From Allium sativum (lineage: Eukaryota > Streptophyta > Magnoliopsida > Asparagales > Amaryllidaceae): a stretch of 64,000 nucleotides of DNA. Below the pieces are notes generated by a model. It saw only the letters and a list, made by a program, of their open reading frames with translations. It had not been told where the DNA came from and did no database searches. Where the stretch lies: positions 168,353,079-168,417,078 of the forward strand of contig CM060926.1 in assembly GCA_030737875.1 (NCBI GenBank), given 5' to 3'. The first letter of the stretch is position 1, and every line of letters begins with the position of its first letter. A program made the translations under genes and the position numbers. Shown piece after piece: positions 21,863 to 33,236 of the stretch.

Positions 21863-24800
21863 TGAAACGACCCGCAAATCCGAGCTATCTGAGTTGACTA
21901 AATACACCACACGTCCAACCCAAATAACACAGAAATACGAACCATTAATAGAAAGAAGTTAGAAGATGAGAAATAGAAAGAAAGAAATATTAGAATAGAA
22001 GAAGAACGAAGATCACAACTCACAGCGGAACGAATAAAAATATATTATATAACATAAGCTTTGAAATACAAAATCTTACATCATATATAGATATCACCAT
22101 CAGAGTACAATACAGCATTTGGTACAGCGGAAATAACTCTACATAACTAACTTTGAAGCCTTCTGCTTCAAGCTCCTCCAAGTGTATCTGTAAAAGCCTG
22201 AAACACTTGACTGCCCGAACAAAATTTTGGGCACCCAAGAGTTTAGGAAAAACAAAATAAACTCTGGGTCAGTCATGGGACTGGTGTGAGTAAACTCCAA
22301 CCACTTGTTTAACTTAAAAAAATCCTTTCAAAAGAAAAGGTAATAGTAAGACCAGCCCACACATAAACACGGACGGTTTTTACCTTACTATAACCCAAAA
22401 CACTTTGATACGAAAATCCAGTGATATTATAATAATGTCTACATCAAGTAAATAACCAAATAGCAGAACGCTTGCATCTCACGCTCCACATATATATTAT
22501 AAAATCAAAAACCGCATGGCGCTTATTGAAGATTGGATTTCCAACATGACAAGGTATGGAACCACCTTCCGCTAGTGTATCTCTAGAGAGGAATACACTG
22601 GGTTCAACAAGAACATCTTGCAACCCGGCCCACACATGACCGACCACTCATTTCGCTTGAGTGTATCGAATGTATATCACCACGGTTGGGATCAGCAACC
22701 GTCTCCCGACTGGGACAGCATCGAATAGAATAAGAAATTAAATGAACCTCTAGATAGGTGATTATACATCCTAATGGGTGCGACCCACATAGCCATGCTG
22801 CCTGCCCGATTTTTGTCCTCCCCCGGTTGTTGAGGCCTGAGGCTACGCACACTTACCATTCATTGATAGCACAATCCCTTTGAATGCCACATTGTCAGAT
22901 CCGTTAATCACTAGTTGAGTTTGCACAAATATTCTGGATATTATGCTAAGGGATAAATCCGTTGCAACCATATATATTCATACAGACCAACCCATTTGAT
23001 CATTGGAAATACTCTGTCAGACATTCGTCCATTTACGTTCGTTCTGGGATTGAACGAAACCGAAGGCACAATTTCTACAATTAGAAAAGCCCTTGCACTT
23101 TACTCCGTCTTCAATATATTCAGCATACTTGGTTCGCAACGCTTATGCAGATACGGAGTGGTTCTTCGGATAATAATCCAACCGGTCTCTCCATATTGAC
23201 AACGATGGTCAAAAACTTCGATAGTCTGTGATTTAACTATCGAATAGAAACAAGTGTTCATTCAACATATCAAACAAATCACTGGGCTCTTTAATTAATA
23301 TTTCATTAATTAAATCTCTTCTATATTCTCTTATCAATATTTGTTAACCAAATATTTTCAATAATCATCTCGGCTTCTTATGCTATTTTTGATTTCGTTT
23401 CCTTATCGAATTCTATATATATCGATATATAGGTTTCTAATTGTCAAATTTCTTAAAAATATTCTAACTCCTTAAATTCCCGGAAAAATTCGCCATAACC
23501 TCCCCTGTATCGGGAGCATCGGGAAATTTCAAATAGCTTCCCCGGTCCTTCTAATCTCAAAAAGAAAAAGAAAAAGCCAAGCGGCTTGCCGATACGGCGC
23601 ATAAAACCCATATATGAATTTAAACATGTACCTTTTTGTCGGGCACATAAATAAAAATCTTCATATACTCCATCCCATATCTGTTTAACACCTGTTCACC
23701 TGTTTCCAATTCAATTCAACTCAATCCATTCGTTTGAATTCAAATTTTGAATCGTTTGAATTCAGTTTCGCTCAATTATTCTTTAATTAGCCCTTTTTGC
23801 CTATTTCACTTCTTTGTTTGAACATAGCATTTTCAAACAAAATATTTAACTTGCTCATAACCAAATTGAATTTCAATTTCAATTCTACTTCCCTTTTTGA
23901 TTTCGAATATAAATTTTCAAATCGAATTTACTTATTCAAACCCAAATATCCATTCGAAATCTCCTTAACTAATTTCTATTCAATTTAGTTAATTCTATTC
24001 AATAAATCAAAATCTGGTTTCTGTTTCAAAAATCATATTCATTTACACAACTTGAATTCGCATATATTTTACAACTCAACTCTGAAATTTTCTAAATAGA
24101 AACTTCGGATTTTTACCTGCTTAAAATCCTTTTATAACCTTAAATAAACCATTATTGTTTCAAAACGATTCTGGCGCTGCTTTTCTGAAAATTTGATTTT
24201 GATATAACTCAAAATCTATTTGACAAAATCCAGATTTTTCTCTTCCATTAGAAAACTATTATCAAATCGGTTCGGACGTTTCTTGTTTCAAAGAGATCCG
24301 ACTCCAATTGAGTCCTGTATACTCGATTGAAGTTCGAATCGCTATTTACGAACTGCAGCGCTGCGGCGAGTTCGTTTTAATTATATTTATATATATAAAC
24401 CTTTAAACTTCTTTAAAATGAATTCAACTCCATTTTAACCCTATTTGAATTTCTTGATTCAAATTCCAATCTCACTTTTATTTGAATTCTATATTCAAAT
24501 TCCAATTCCTTTTCTATTTGATATTCAAATTCAATACTTGAATTTCTATTTGCATTCCCTATATTCAAATTCTATATTTGAATTCATTTGAATTCTCTTA
24601 TTCAAACTCTATATTTAAATTCCATTCGAACTTCTATATTCCAATTTCTATATTTGAATTCTATTGGAATTCAAATATTCAAACTCCTTTTTAAATTCTA
24701 TATTCAAATTTCCATAGTTTAAAACCCATTTGAATTTCATCTTCAAATTCCATAGATTAAATCCTATTTGAATTCAATTTGAATCTCTTATATTCAAATT

Positions 24801-27749
24801 TCATTTTCTATTTCCATTTGAATTCTAATATTCAAATTCATCTCCAACCCCATTTGAATTCTAATATTCAAACTTATTTTTAACCCCATTTGAATTTCTT
24901 CACTCAAATCCATTTGAATTCCCTTGAATTCAAATTCCATTTCAAAACCATTTGGATTTCCTATTTTGAAACCCTATTTGAAATTCTATTTCCAATTCTA
25001 CTTTGAAAATCCTATTTCCAAAGTTTATTTCAAATTCTATTTTGAAATTCTACATTCAAATCTCTATTTGAATTTCTTTATTCGAATTCCTTTGAATTCA
25101 AATTTTATTTTAATTCCTTGAATTCAAATTCTATTTTCATTCTAATTTCGTCTATTCAAATTCTATTTGAACTTCTATTTGAATTTCTAATATTCAATCT
25201 CCTTTTAAAATTCAAATATTTAAACTCCTTTAAAAATTCAAATGTTATACTCAAATTTCATTTGAGTTATATATTTAAAAATTTCATTTCAAATCCTATT
25301 TTGAAATTTCATTTCAAATCCCAATCTTCACACTTGTATTTCTATTTCTGAATTATCAAATGATAATTCTTTTCACTTCATTTATAACTTCGTTATAAAA
25401 GAACTATTTATAAACTTCGCTTATAAAGAAACTACTTGTTTTATTTTTCAAAAAACAAGTTTATATTTTATTCCATTAAAAATTCAAATTCTATTTAAAA
25501 AATAGAATTTTCCCTTTTAAAATCTCAAATATCCTACCACGATATTTTAAATATCATTACTTAAGCCCAGTGATGTTTAAACACACAAAGCAACGAATTA
25601 TTTATTTTTCTAACACATCATATATAAAAATATATATGCAAACAAATAAACAAGCAGATAATATATTTTTGAGGAATCCAGTTGGATTCCTCCAACCTGT
25701 TTCCCTACATCCACAAATGTTAGCACATAAATAATACCCATTCTGCTTCATGGCAGAATATCGCGGTATAGAAGGTCATCCACTAATCATAGCGTGGGGG
25801 CGTATAGGGTAATCATCCGCTATGAAACTGCGGGCATCCGCTAATGAGACTGCGGGAATCCAACCAATCAATCAACCCAATATATATATATATATATAAA
25901 TAGCCTAAATAACTAATATATATATATAAAACAAGCAGAAAAATCCAAACAAGCAACAACAATTATTTTTACGAAGTAAAAATAATTATAATAAAAGGTG
26001 AGTGAGATTTACTCACCGTGAATTTCCTTTTTCCAATCTATTCTGATTCCCACTTTAATTCCATTGAGAAGTATCAGACGATGTCAAGCCAATCATCTCG
26101 TTTCACCGAGATCTGTTATTGTATAAATAAATTATACTTATTTGAAATATTCGTATCAAATAAAAATTTATTTAAATCACTATTCCTCATTTTATTTTAA
26201 ATAAACTATTTTTTTCTCCTTTTTAACATGGTCTACGTCGGCTTACACTAAATAAATTAACTGGACTTACATAAATGAATTTAAGCACCAAGAAAATGGT
26301 TAAATAAATTACCAAATCTCCTTGTTTTCAATTACCCGATTATACCATAGTCAACTAATTTGTTTTACTCAAACCTGATTACGTATATGAAATGGTTATA
26401 TATTTTCATAAATTTATAACTGAATCTTTATAGACTAACTATATTTGTTTTTAATAAAATAAATAAATATTACCTAGTTAACAGCGTTCTCCTTTGATTC
26501 GGAGTCATGTTGCTATAACTGAACTCCTTCTACCCTGATTTCAAACCCCACAAATTTCATTTCCTGTTACAGGCATCGAACCCTTGGTTCGAATTTTCCT
26601 TCGATCCTCTCGACACCACAAACAGCTCGTTCATCCAAGCCTCATACTGGTCAACCTCGAAGTTGAACTCATGATTCACAGCTTCAGCAAACCCTACAGG
26701 ACACAATGTCCATTCGAACTAAATCCACCTGGTATAGATAAATCCATCGCAACCCTTAATGAAGTCGGTTACAGATTTGAACCAGAACCCTCGTGCGCTG
26801 CCACTCCCACTCCTAAACCCGATCTTGACCATCGCTACCTCTCTTCCAATCGCTCCTTGACCTCCTCAGAAATCGCGATGTCCACCGAGACCACTTCGCC
26901 CTGCTGCTCAATCCTCGTTGACAACCCTAACTCGACCGTTACTCCTCTCGCGGTCCCCAATTTTCCCTAATTCGAATATCAGCTCATTGAACCTACGTCG
27001 AGATCCTCAAATCCTAGTACTCAGTCACGAATTCGGTTTCGATTTTCTCCTTTTGTTTCGAACGAATTTGATTTGAATGAAGGAGGAAGTGGCTTCGATT
27101 TGGATTATTCTGAGGAATGAATGAAACAGGCGATGGCCTTGAGTTTATATAGGCGCGAGAAAAACACACCGTACCAAAGCCATTACATCTTGTTTTCCTT
27201 GATAACGAAAGAGGCAGACACTTTAAACAGCTCGAGGAAGGAAGTAGGTCTGCACTATTAATTGATATAGGTCGGCTCATCCAAATTTTTTCAAAAGTTC
27301 TGAAATGAATTAATTAATTTAATAATCAAAATATCTCGTGGTCTCTAAGTTGAAAACCTGAACCGCTATTTTACATAACGACTGATGTTTTCATCGTGAT
27401 TTGGTATCCTAGACTCAACGGAGCGGGTTCTAAAATTAAATTCGCCTATATAAAGAAGATAACTAATTTAAATTGACGATTAATAAGAAGTTCAATTGAC
27501 ATACATTGATTTCAAACAGTTTAATTCATTGAAAATAAACAATTATTATCACTCTAATTTGATACAGAATTTATATCAATTGACTAAATTGTTTCGACTT
27601 AATTTTGACTCTACATTCAATTACTTAACATCCTTGTATTACGATAATTATATTGAAAATTCAAAAATAATCGATTTAATTTATCAGCCCAATATTTAAA
27701 AAAATATTAAATATTCAAAATAAATCGACCAGAAATCTGGGTCGTTACA
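21863..27749 (-). mobile_element. Solo LTR F, 5.9 kb, with target duplication AGTGT
   Basis: Left end TGAAACGACCC, right end GGGTCGTTACA, flanked by AGTGT at 21858-21862 and 27750-27754. It is a diverged relative of the G LTR in the same orientation; shared blocks include CTCACAGCGGAACGAATAAA, GGGACTGGTGTGAGTAAA, TGACCGACCACTCATTTCGC and GGAATCCAGT.GGATTCC. It contains about 1.4 kb of TTTGAATTC short repeats (23700-25350) and short (TA) tracts near 25880-25930. No primer-binding site or internal sequence follows, so it is a solo LTR. The many small frames have no recognisable product. At nearly 6 kb it is among the long LTRs known from plants. Confidence 0.88.
27144..27153 (-). promoter_or_regulatory. 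Probable TATA box of LTR F
   Basis: The minus strand reads CTATATAAAC within CGCCTATATAAACTCAAGG, about 600 bp from the LTR start in element orientation. This fits a U3 promoter and supports minus orientation. Confidence 0.55.
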
Positions 27750-27994
27750 AGTGTGGATAGAGTGAAATAATTCAGTTTCCAAAATTGTTTGGAGAATGCA
27801 AGGAACTGTATAATTTTATTCTTAAAAGCATCTGTGTGATGTGAGGGTGAGAGTACGTTTAGGGAAGCTTCAGCGCTTTTTAATAAATGCGGAACATGTC
27901 TATTTTCCCATTTAGATTGATTATTAAATTGTATAATAGCTGTATTCAGCAGTAATTTTCTGTTTCATTTAGTTTGGTCAAATCCATCTATGCA

Positions 27995-28011
27995 CACGCC
28001 CATCGGGCGTG
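27995..28011 (+). other. Helitron 3'-terminal hairpin
   Basis: The stem is CACGCCC paired with GGGCGTG around an ATC loop. Eight bases later comes CTAG (28020-28023), then T. In Helitrons this hairpin acts as the terminator of rolling-circle transposition. The GC-rich stem stands out sharply from the AT-rich surroundings. Confidence 0.8.
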
Positions 28012-28237
28012 CATGCATACTAGTTGGAGAAAAGGTAAATGCTAAAGTATGTGACAATGATAAGTATTCAAATCATAATAAAAACATAAATCAATCTTAG
28101 TGGTCATCTATGCTATGTTGCTCCAGTGGTGATATTTTCTGGCTATAGTTTTAATTACCATATTGGATTTGTTTTAATTTGAAAGCTTATACATTTCACT
28201 ATTATCTGTAATTTATGTGATGAAATAATACTTTAAA

Positions 28238-28552
28238 CACTATAACAGAAGTTGTCATTTATAGTGGTATATAGCAGCTTTTAATTAATACTATACCGGT
28301 TCGATAAACGTTATATATCGGCATGTTATAAAAAACTGTTGAATATTAATAACATTAAAATAAATGCTATAAAAGAGTATAGTTTTATAGCACAAATTTG
28401 CCGCTATGTTACTTAAAGATAATAGCTCGTTCTCACTGCTATTACACATCTAAATCTCAATGAAAATGAAAATCTTTATAACACACTATTGCTGCTATAA
28501 CATGTTATTCAATAGCGGCTATATGATGCTATTAAATTAACATGTTATAGTA
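28238..28552. mobile_element. Short CACTA-like MITE
   Basis: Left end CACTATAACA and right end TGTTATAGTA are inverted repeats with 9 of 10 matching bases. The interior contains several inverted TATAGC/GCTATA motifs (for example GCCGCTATG, CTGCTATAACA, AGCGGCTATAT) like the subterminal repeats of CACTA elements. The 3 bp target duplication expected for this superfamily is not clear. Sequence between the Helitron end and this element, and between it and 28676, has no other feature. Confidence 0.4.
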
Positions 28553-28684
28553 TTACTAAATCCTTTTACAGTTCAAATATAATACATTTTAATTATAACA
28601 ATCAAAATGGATCTGCATAACAATTTGAAGAGTAATGTATAAACGAACAAAATAAAATAATCAACAAATGTAACGCATATTCAT

Positions 28685-29238
28685 TAGGGGTGGGAGCGGT
28701 TCGGTTCGGTGCGGTTTGGAGCTCAAACCGCTTCCGCACCGCATCAAACGGTTAATCAAAAATACAAACCATTATGCCAACCGTTCAAACGGTTCGGTTT
28801 CGGTTCGGTTTCGATGTAATACGGTCCAGTTTTGGTTCGATTCGGTTTGAACCCATATTAAATATGAAACAAGAGAATTACTTCCATCAGCAAACAATTT
28901 ATGATTGTTTGATGTTGTGTCACCTGAAGGTTAAAACACATAGTGTTATCTTGAATTGATATAACTACAACATACGCTGAAAATAGAATATATGTAGTCA
29001 AAATAAAAAGTTAGATAGGAATTTGTTAATTTTTTATCGTAACATTACCAGTGTAGCCATGCGGTTCGGTTCGGTTTAATATGGTTAGATAATAGTTCAA
29101 ACCGCAACCGTATCGTTGTTGGTCGGTTCGGTTTGGGTTGTTAGCTTTAGAGAGAGAATCTGGTGCGGTTTTCCGCACCGTTTATACGGTCCGGTCTGGG
29201 CGGTTTCCGCATTGCGGTGCGGTTTATGCCCACCCCTA
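28685..29238. mobile_element. Non-autonomous hAT element, 554 bp
   Basis: Terminal inverted repeats TAGGGGTGGG and CCCACCCCTA are flanked by a perfect 8 bp target duplication ATATTCAT (28677-28684 and 29239-29246). Eight-base duplications and this kind of terminus are typical of hAT transposons. The ends are rich in CGGTTCGGTTTGG-like units in both orientations. There is no transposase. Confidence 0.88.
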
Positions 29239-29246
29239 ATATTCAT

Positions 29247-30279
29247 GATAACAAAATAAATCATCAATTAACAAAAAATAAGTTTAATACATTAGTCACC
29301 AAATTCAATACATAAGAAAACCTCTATTTATACGTGCATTTCATCTTAGCTATAGTTTCATTACGTATATAGTAGGAAATAAAAGACCCAAGTTTAAGGT
29401 GGCAGTGTCCGCTGTAACCCAGTAGAATCATCAAATTTGAGTTCTTTACTAGAGTTAAGCTCTCGCTCTTTATTTTTTTCCATTTATCACATCTTGTTTG
29501 GATTCATCAGCAACCCATCGACTCTCACCTTAGATCGTATTACTCAGATTACCACTAGCATCCATAAATGATGTTTGACTTTGTTCCACACAACAAACCT
29601 GGAAAAGTACATAGTTAAAAACTGTTCTGAAGGCTATAAAATTAAGGTTGCTGTGAAGTAAAAACATAAGCATACCTTTGGTTTCATAAGCCTAGTAGAA
29701 CTTTGTTCTTGAAGAACTAGTCCATCTGCAGATTTAACCTCAAACATTCATCCTGCATGTGTACCACTGTTAATTTTGGACAATATTTTTTTAAAGACAT
29801 CAACTGAAGTGGATATTTCAACTATCAGGATTTCATCAGAGTCGCATAATTGCTTCTCTTCACGGTCACTAACAAAACGAATTCTCAAACAATAATGCAA
29901 TGTGGAGTGTTGGAAATTTTATCTAACACTCCTAAACAAAATTATCAGCTTTTAGCATTCGAACATATGTAACGTGTGAAATACCTTCTCCCATTTGAAA
30001 ATGATCTGGATGAACTGTTTCATAAAATATGAATCTACTGGTCATTATATAGGTGCTCTAATGACAAGTTAGGTAAAAATACACACTACTATCATCAAGA
30101 TTATTAGCCTAAACATACATAGTTCCTTTATATTTCGTTCCTAAATATACATGCTAACGCATGGTTCTAATCTGTGTACATTTACAGCATATATATTTAT
30201 GCTAACCACTGCCATTTTGTGGGCAAAGTAGATAAAGTATATTTCCATACACTAACACTAAACATAAACAGTGTCAACT

Positions 30280-30282
<3 letters not shown>
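29247..30282. other. Intergenic sequence around the unknown fragment
   Basis: Apart from the exon-like pieces at 29530-29895, this is AT-rich sequence with no reading frame, repeat or transposon end that I can support. Confidence 0.5.
29530..29895 (-). pseudogene. Unidentified two-exon gene fragment
   Basis: On the minus strand, 29895-29676 reads RIRFVSDREEKQLCDSDEIL, VEISTSVDVFKKILSKINSG, THAG, a stop, then MFEVKSADGLVLQEQS and STRLMKPK. It ends at an exon-like border AAAG/GTATGC. The next exon-like piece starts after TTTTCCAG at 29598 and reads VCCVEQSQTSFMDASGNLSNTI before a stop at 29530-29532. The splice borders and plausible protein composition suggest a real gene piece, broken by at least one stop. 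I do not recognise the family. Confidence 0.35.

Positions 30283-30354
<72 letters not shown>
30283..30354. repeat. (TA)n microsatellite
   Basis: An uninterrupted run of about 36 AT dinucleotides, followed by a short TGTGTGTATATG. The open frames of repeating isoleucine-tyrosine that cross it are artefacts of the repeat. Confidence 0.98.
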
Positions 30355-30360
<6 letters not shown>

Positions 30361-31865
30361 ATATGGGCAGTTTCAATGGCACCCCAAAAACTTAGCACCC
30401 CTTTACTTATCACTTTTCCACCACATTTCCTCTCTCTCTCCTTCCACTCATTCTCTCACCTCCCACTCACTTTCTTTAAACATAAATATGTGGCTGAAAT
30501 TGGGGTGCAAATGGAGGGCTGAAATCCAGGGGGCTCCCTGATCTTATCCATATATATACACATATATATATATAGGAAGACGAAATGGAAACAGGAAGAA
30601 AAAAATGTTCTTCCACTGGATCATAGAACAGTATCACAATCATTAACTTTGAGTTGTGATCTCTCAATGTCAACCTGCTGTTCTACGTATTATTTACAAT
30701 GTTATTTTATTTTTGGAAATTATTTTTTGACCATTATGCACTGCAACTATCATGCATGTTATTTTCTATGTTGTTAAAAGGATTTCCTAACCATTATGCT
30801 CAACATGTCATTCAAGAAAAGCGAGAAAATCAGAGAACTGGATTTCAAATTTGAGTTCATAAGCTAGATCTGTATATAAGTATAATTGATAGCAGACATA
30901 AACATTTGAAACTTGAGTCTACATGCTTCTCTCTGCAATGTTATGAACTTTATCTATATATTTGCGCCAAATGGGCAATATCATAACTGTTGCAAAGAGT
31001 AATACGTACACTTCATGTTGCCTATTGACTCATTTAAACTTTTGGTCCAGGTGCACGATGTGCTGCTTGAAGTAATAGAAGGAAATACTAGAAATGTCTT
31101 CTGTGAAACAGTAGATTGGTGGTTGGTAGTCATGGTTATGGGGCAATAAAAAGATAAACTTTAAAATATCCATATTACCTTTTACTTATACGTGACATTT
31201 TTTGAGATCATATATTTGTAACTCAATTAAAAAGCATTAGAACAAGTCATTGGTAAATGTACATAATGAAACTATAGCACTAGAACAAGTTGCTGTAACA
31301 TACAAATTAAATATCGGGTGAGTCGAACACGAGCTCTGTGTTACAAGCAGTGGCGGAGCCGGCCCATTGTTTCAGCTAGGGCAATAATATCGTTTAATAT
31401 AAACTTACTGAATAGACAATGGGAAACACTAAACATATGATCCCACAAAACATCATGTATGGGGCTTTTAGCCTTAGCTCGCCAATGGAATATGTAAAAC
31501 GCTATCAGGTAGGGCCATATATATATTTATGATAGAGCCTAGTGCCTAATTTATATATGTATATATATTTGTGAAGGGATCAAAAAATTTCACAACTATG
31601 ACCATCCTTATGTCACGACTTGACCATGTACAGGCCTTACTGGACTAGTACATCAACTATGACCATCCTTATGTCCAAATTCAAGCAGCTGCCACCAAAG
31701 TTGAAAGAGAAGCATTGCTTCATTGATTGTTTTAATCCCGACCCTGTTGATCTATCTCTAGTCCAGCTATTTATTTATTTATTTTGGTTGTTTTTAGTAT
31801 GTACGGCAGATTGTGTAGTTCGGTCCGTGTATAAGTTTTAAATAGTGTAGCCTGGCTCACTAAAA
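30355..31865. other. Intergenic sequence without identifiable gene
   Basis: No coding region recognised. A CT-rich tract lies at 30420-30480, a short TA-rich patch near 30550-30575, and a phrase CAGTGGCGGAGCCGG near 31348, of a kind often found at the ends of plant DNA transposons but without a visible partner end. Confidence 0.5.
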
Positions 31866-31977
31866 CTGAGCGTCAAGCTCGATTTTACAAAGCTGAGCCT
31901 GGCTCACTAAAGTCGAGCACCGACACTCATTTTATGAAGCCAGACTTCAGTTTTTCTCAGCTAAGTTCAGCTTAAAC

Positions 31978-32109
31978 CACAACACATCAATAGTTAAACA
32001 TTGGCATTCAAACAAGGTAAGGTAAGCTCGTATAAACTGAGAAATGTTTTATCCACTTTCTCATGTTTACCTTATTTGAATGACAATGTTTAACTATTGC
32101 TGTGTTGTG
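31978..32109. repeat. Foldback hairpin sequence, about 45 bp arms
   Basis: The arms 31978-32022 and 32062-32109 are near-perfect reverse complements, with a loop of about 40 bp. Matching parts include CAATAGTTAAACATTG on the left and CAATGTTTAACTATTG on the right. It lies immediately inside the left inverted repeat of the GDI-carrying element. Transcribed, it would form a strong stem-loop. It may be a tiny MITE or part of the element's own terminus. Confidence 0.75.
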
Positions 32110-32211
32110 TTTTGAGCAGAACAACAAAACATGTACCTGTAAAATCAAATTATCAAATAAGAGTTGGTTGCTAATCGTTCAAGAGCAGGAGTGGTAAATG
32201 AATATGAATAC

Positions 32212-33073
32212 ATACATGTCAGATTTTCTATCAAGTTGTTTTTGTGGTAGAATTATCTGCACCGAATGTGAATCATTGGTGTCTAGAATCGGATGACTCA
32301 TTATGCATATGGCACGAGAAACTCTTCCTACTTTTTGAACCACGTTGAGTTTTTTTATATAATACAAATCAGGAACATATCAGTAATTAGCCACTGATTT
32401 TAAGCAATAAGAAGTGGTTAACTAAAAACACCTTCTCTGGCAAGTATGATGTGCTGCATACTATTTTCTTACATCTAGCAGTTTCGCCTTCAGATGATAC
32501 TCCAAATGCTTTTCCACAGCTGCAAATTCTACCTGTGTCATCATATTTTCTCAGAATCAACATACTATACTGTACACATATATTTGTATAGCATACATAT
32601 TTAATAGAAGAAGTTCCATATTATGGATCATTTACAATTACTGTTACTGAGTGGTACCTTGCATTCAGGTTTGTTAAGCATGTAGGTTCCACCATTAACT
32701 GCACTAAGTCAAGCAAATCCCTGAACAACATTGGGATTGGAAAGTATTAGCATACTGTACAAGAAATAGTTTAAAGCGAAGTATATAAAGGAACCTGAGG
32801 AAGCTCTCCCAGGCCATAAAGAGGAAATACAAGGTGATCATCCTCGAAAACGTGCCAAGGATTCTGCATACAGCTATCCAGAACAAAGCAAAACAATTTG
32901 TTATCAAGCAACAGCCATGATCAGTTATAAGACACGTAACATTTTGGAAAATAACAAGTACCTTCGTTCTTTTTACAGTGTCAATTGCAGGTTGATCGAG
33001 GTACTTACCATCTCTGTGAAGTGCCAATGTATGGCCAGTGAATTCAACCGTGCTCTCTTCTAACACGTATTTA
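32212..33073 (-). pseudogene. GDI: Rab GDP-dissociation inhibitor, five-exon fragment, broken
   Basis: GDI extracts prenylated Rab GTPases from membranes and keeps them soluble. Exons on the minus strand are about 33073-32962 (KYVLEESTVEFTGHTLAL, DTVKRTK), 32873-32795 (LYAESLARF, then PLYGLGELPQ in another frame), 32720-32658 (GGTYMLNKPECK), 32532-32432 (GKAFGVSSEGETARCKK) and 32340-32212 ([29 protein letters not shown]). Four of the five exons end in GT donors in the expected places. Only the middle of the normal protein of about 445 residues is present. Breaks: a TGA and a 2-base deletion in exon 2, a TGA for Arg in exon 3, an indel early in exon 4 and a missing AG acceptor before exon 5. 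Flanking exons are absent, so it cannot make GDI. Confidence 0.88.
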
Positions 33074-33236
33074 CTGCACCATTACACTTTAAACTTCTTC
33101 CAAATAGAAACAAATTGCATATAATACAAGTTTTGCTCAGTAAAACCGAAGTCTGGCTCCGTAAAACTGAGCGTCAGTGCTCAACTTTAGTTAGCCAGGC
33201 TTAGCTTTGTAAAACCGGGCTTGATGCTCACTATCA

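Larger units (their letters stand above)
10167..28023 (+). mobile_element. Non-autonomous Helitron, interrupted by nested retroelements
   Basis: The 5' end is TCTCTACTAATAAAGG directly after an A. The 3' end is CTAG directly before a T, with a 7 bp stem hairpin 8 nt upstream. This is the canonical Helitron arrangement, including insertion between A and T without target duplication. The Helitron's own sequence is 10167-12995, 19687-21862 and 27755-28023, about 5.3 kb. It encodes no Rep/helicase that I can find, so it depended on an autonomous partner. Copia A and solo LTR F are later insertions inside it. Both ends were recognised by eye only; there is no second copy in the window to confirm them. 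Confidence 0.7.
31866..33236. mobile_element. Inverted-repeat element carrying a Rab GDI gene fragment (Pack-type)
   Basis: About 100 bp at 31866-31975 is matched in inverted orientation at 33130-33236. Shared marks in order are GAGC(G/A)TCAAGC, TTTTACAAAGCT, AGCCTGGCT.ACTAAAGT, GAGCAC.GAC, AGCCAGACTTC and CTCAG/GTGAGC-like ends. Everything between them is the GDI fragment and a foldback hairpin. That is what a transposon with long terminal inverted repeats looks like after capturing a host gene piece. I could not define the exact termini or a target duplication, so the superfamily (for example Mutator-like) is open. Two intronic copies of one MITE in opposite orientation are the alternative. 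Confidence 0.5.

Noticed and set aside
26584..26970. 128-codon frame in LTR F
   Set aside because: Antisense to the LTR orientation, low-complexity Ser/Pro composition, no family recognised.
30174..30541. Open frames rich in Ile-Tyr across the TA tract
   Set aside because: Produced by the microsatellite.
31978..32109. Hairpin as a confirmed miRNA gene
   Set aside because: Structure alone cannot tell a miRNA precursor from a MITE; no expression evidence.
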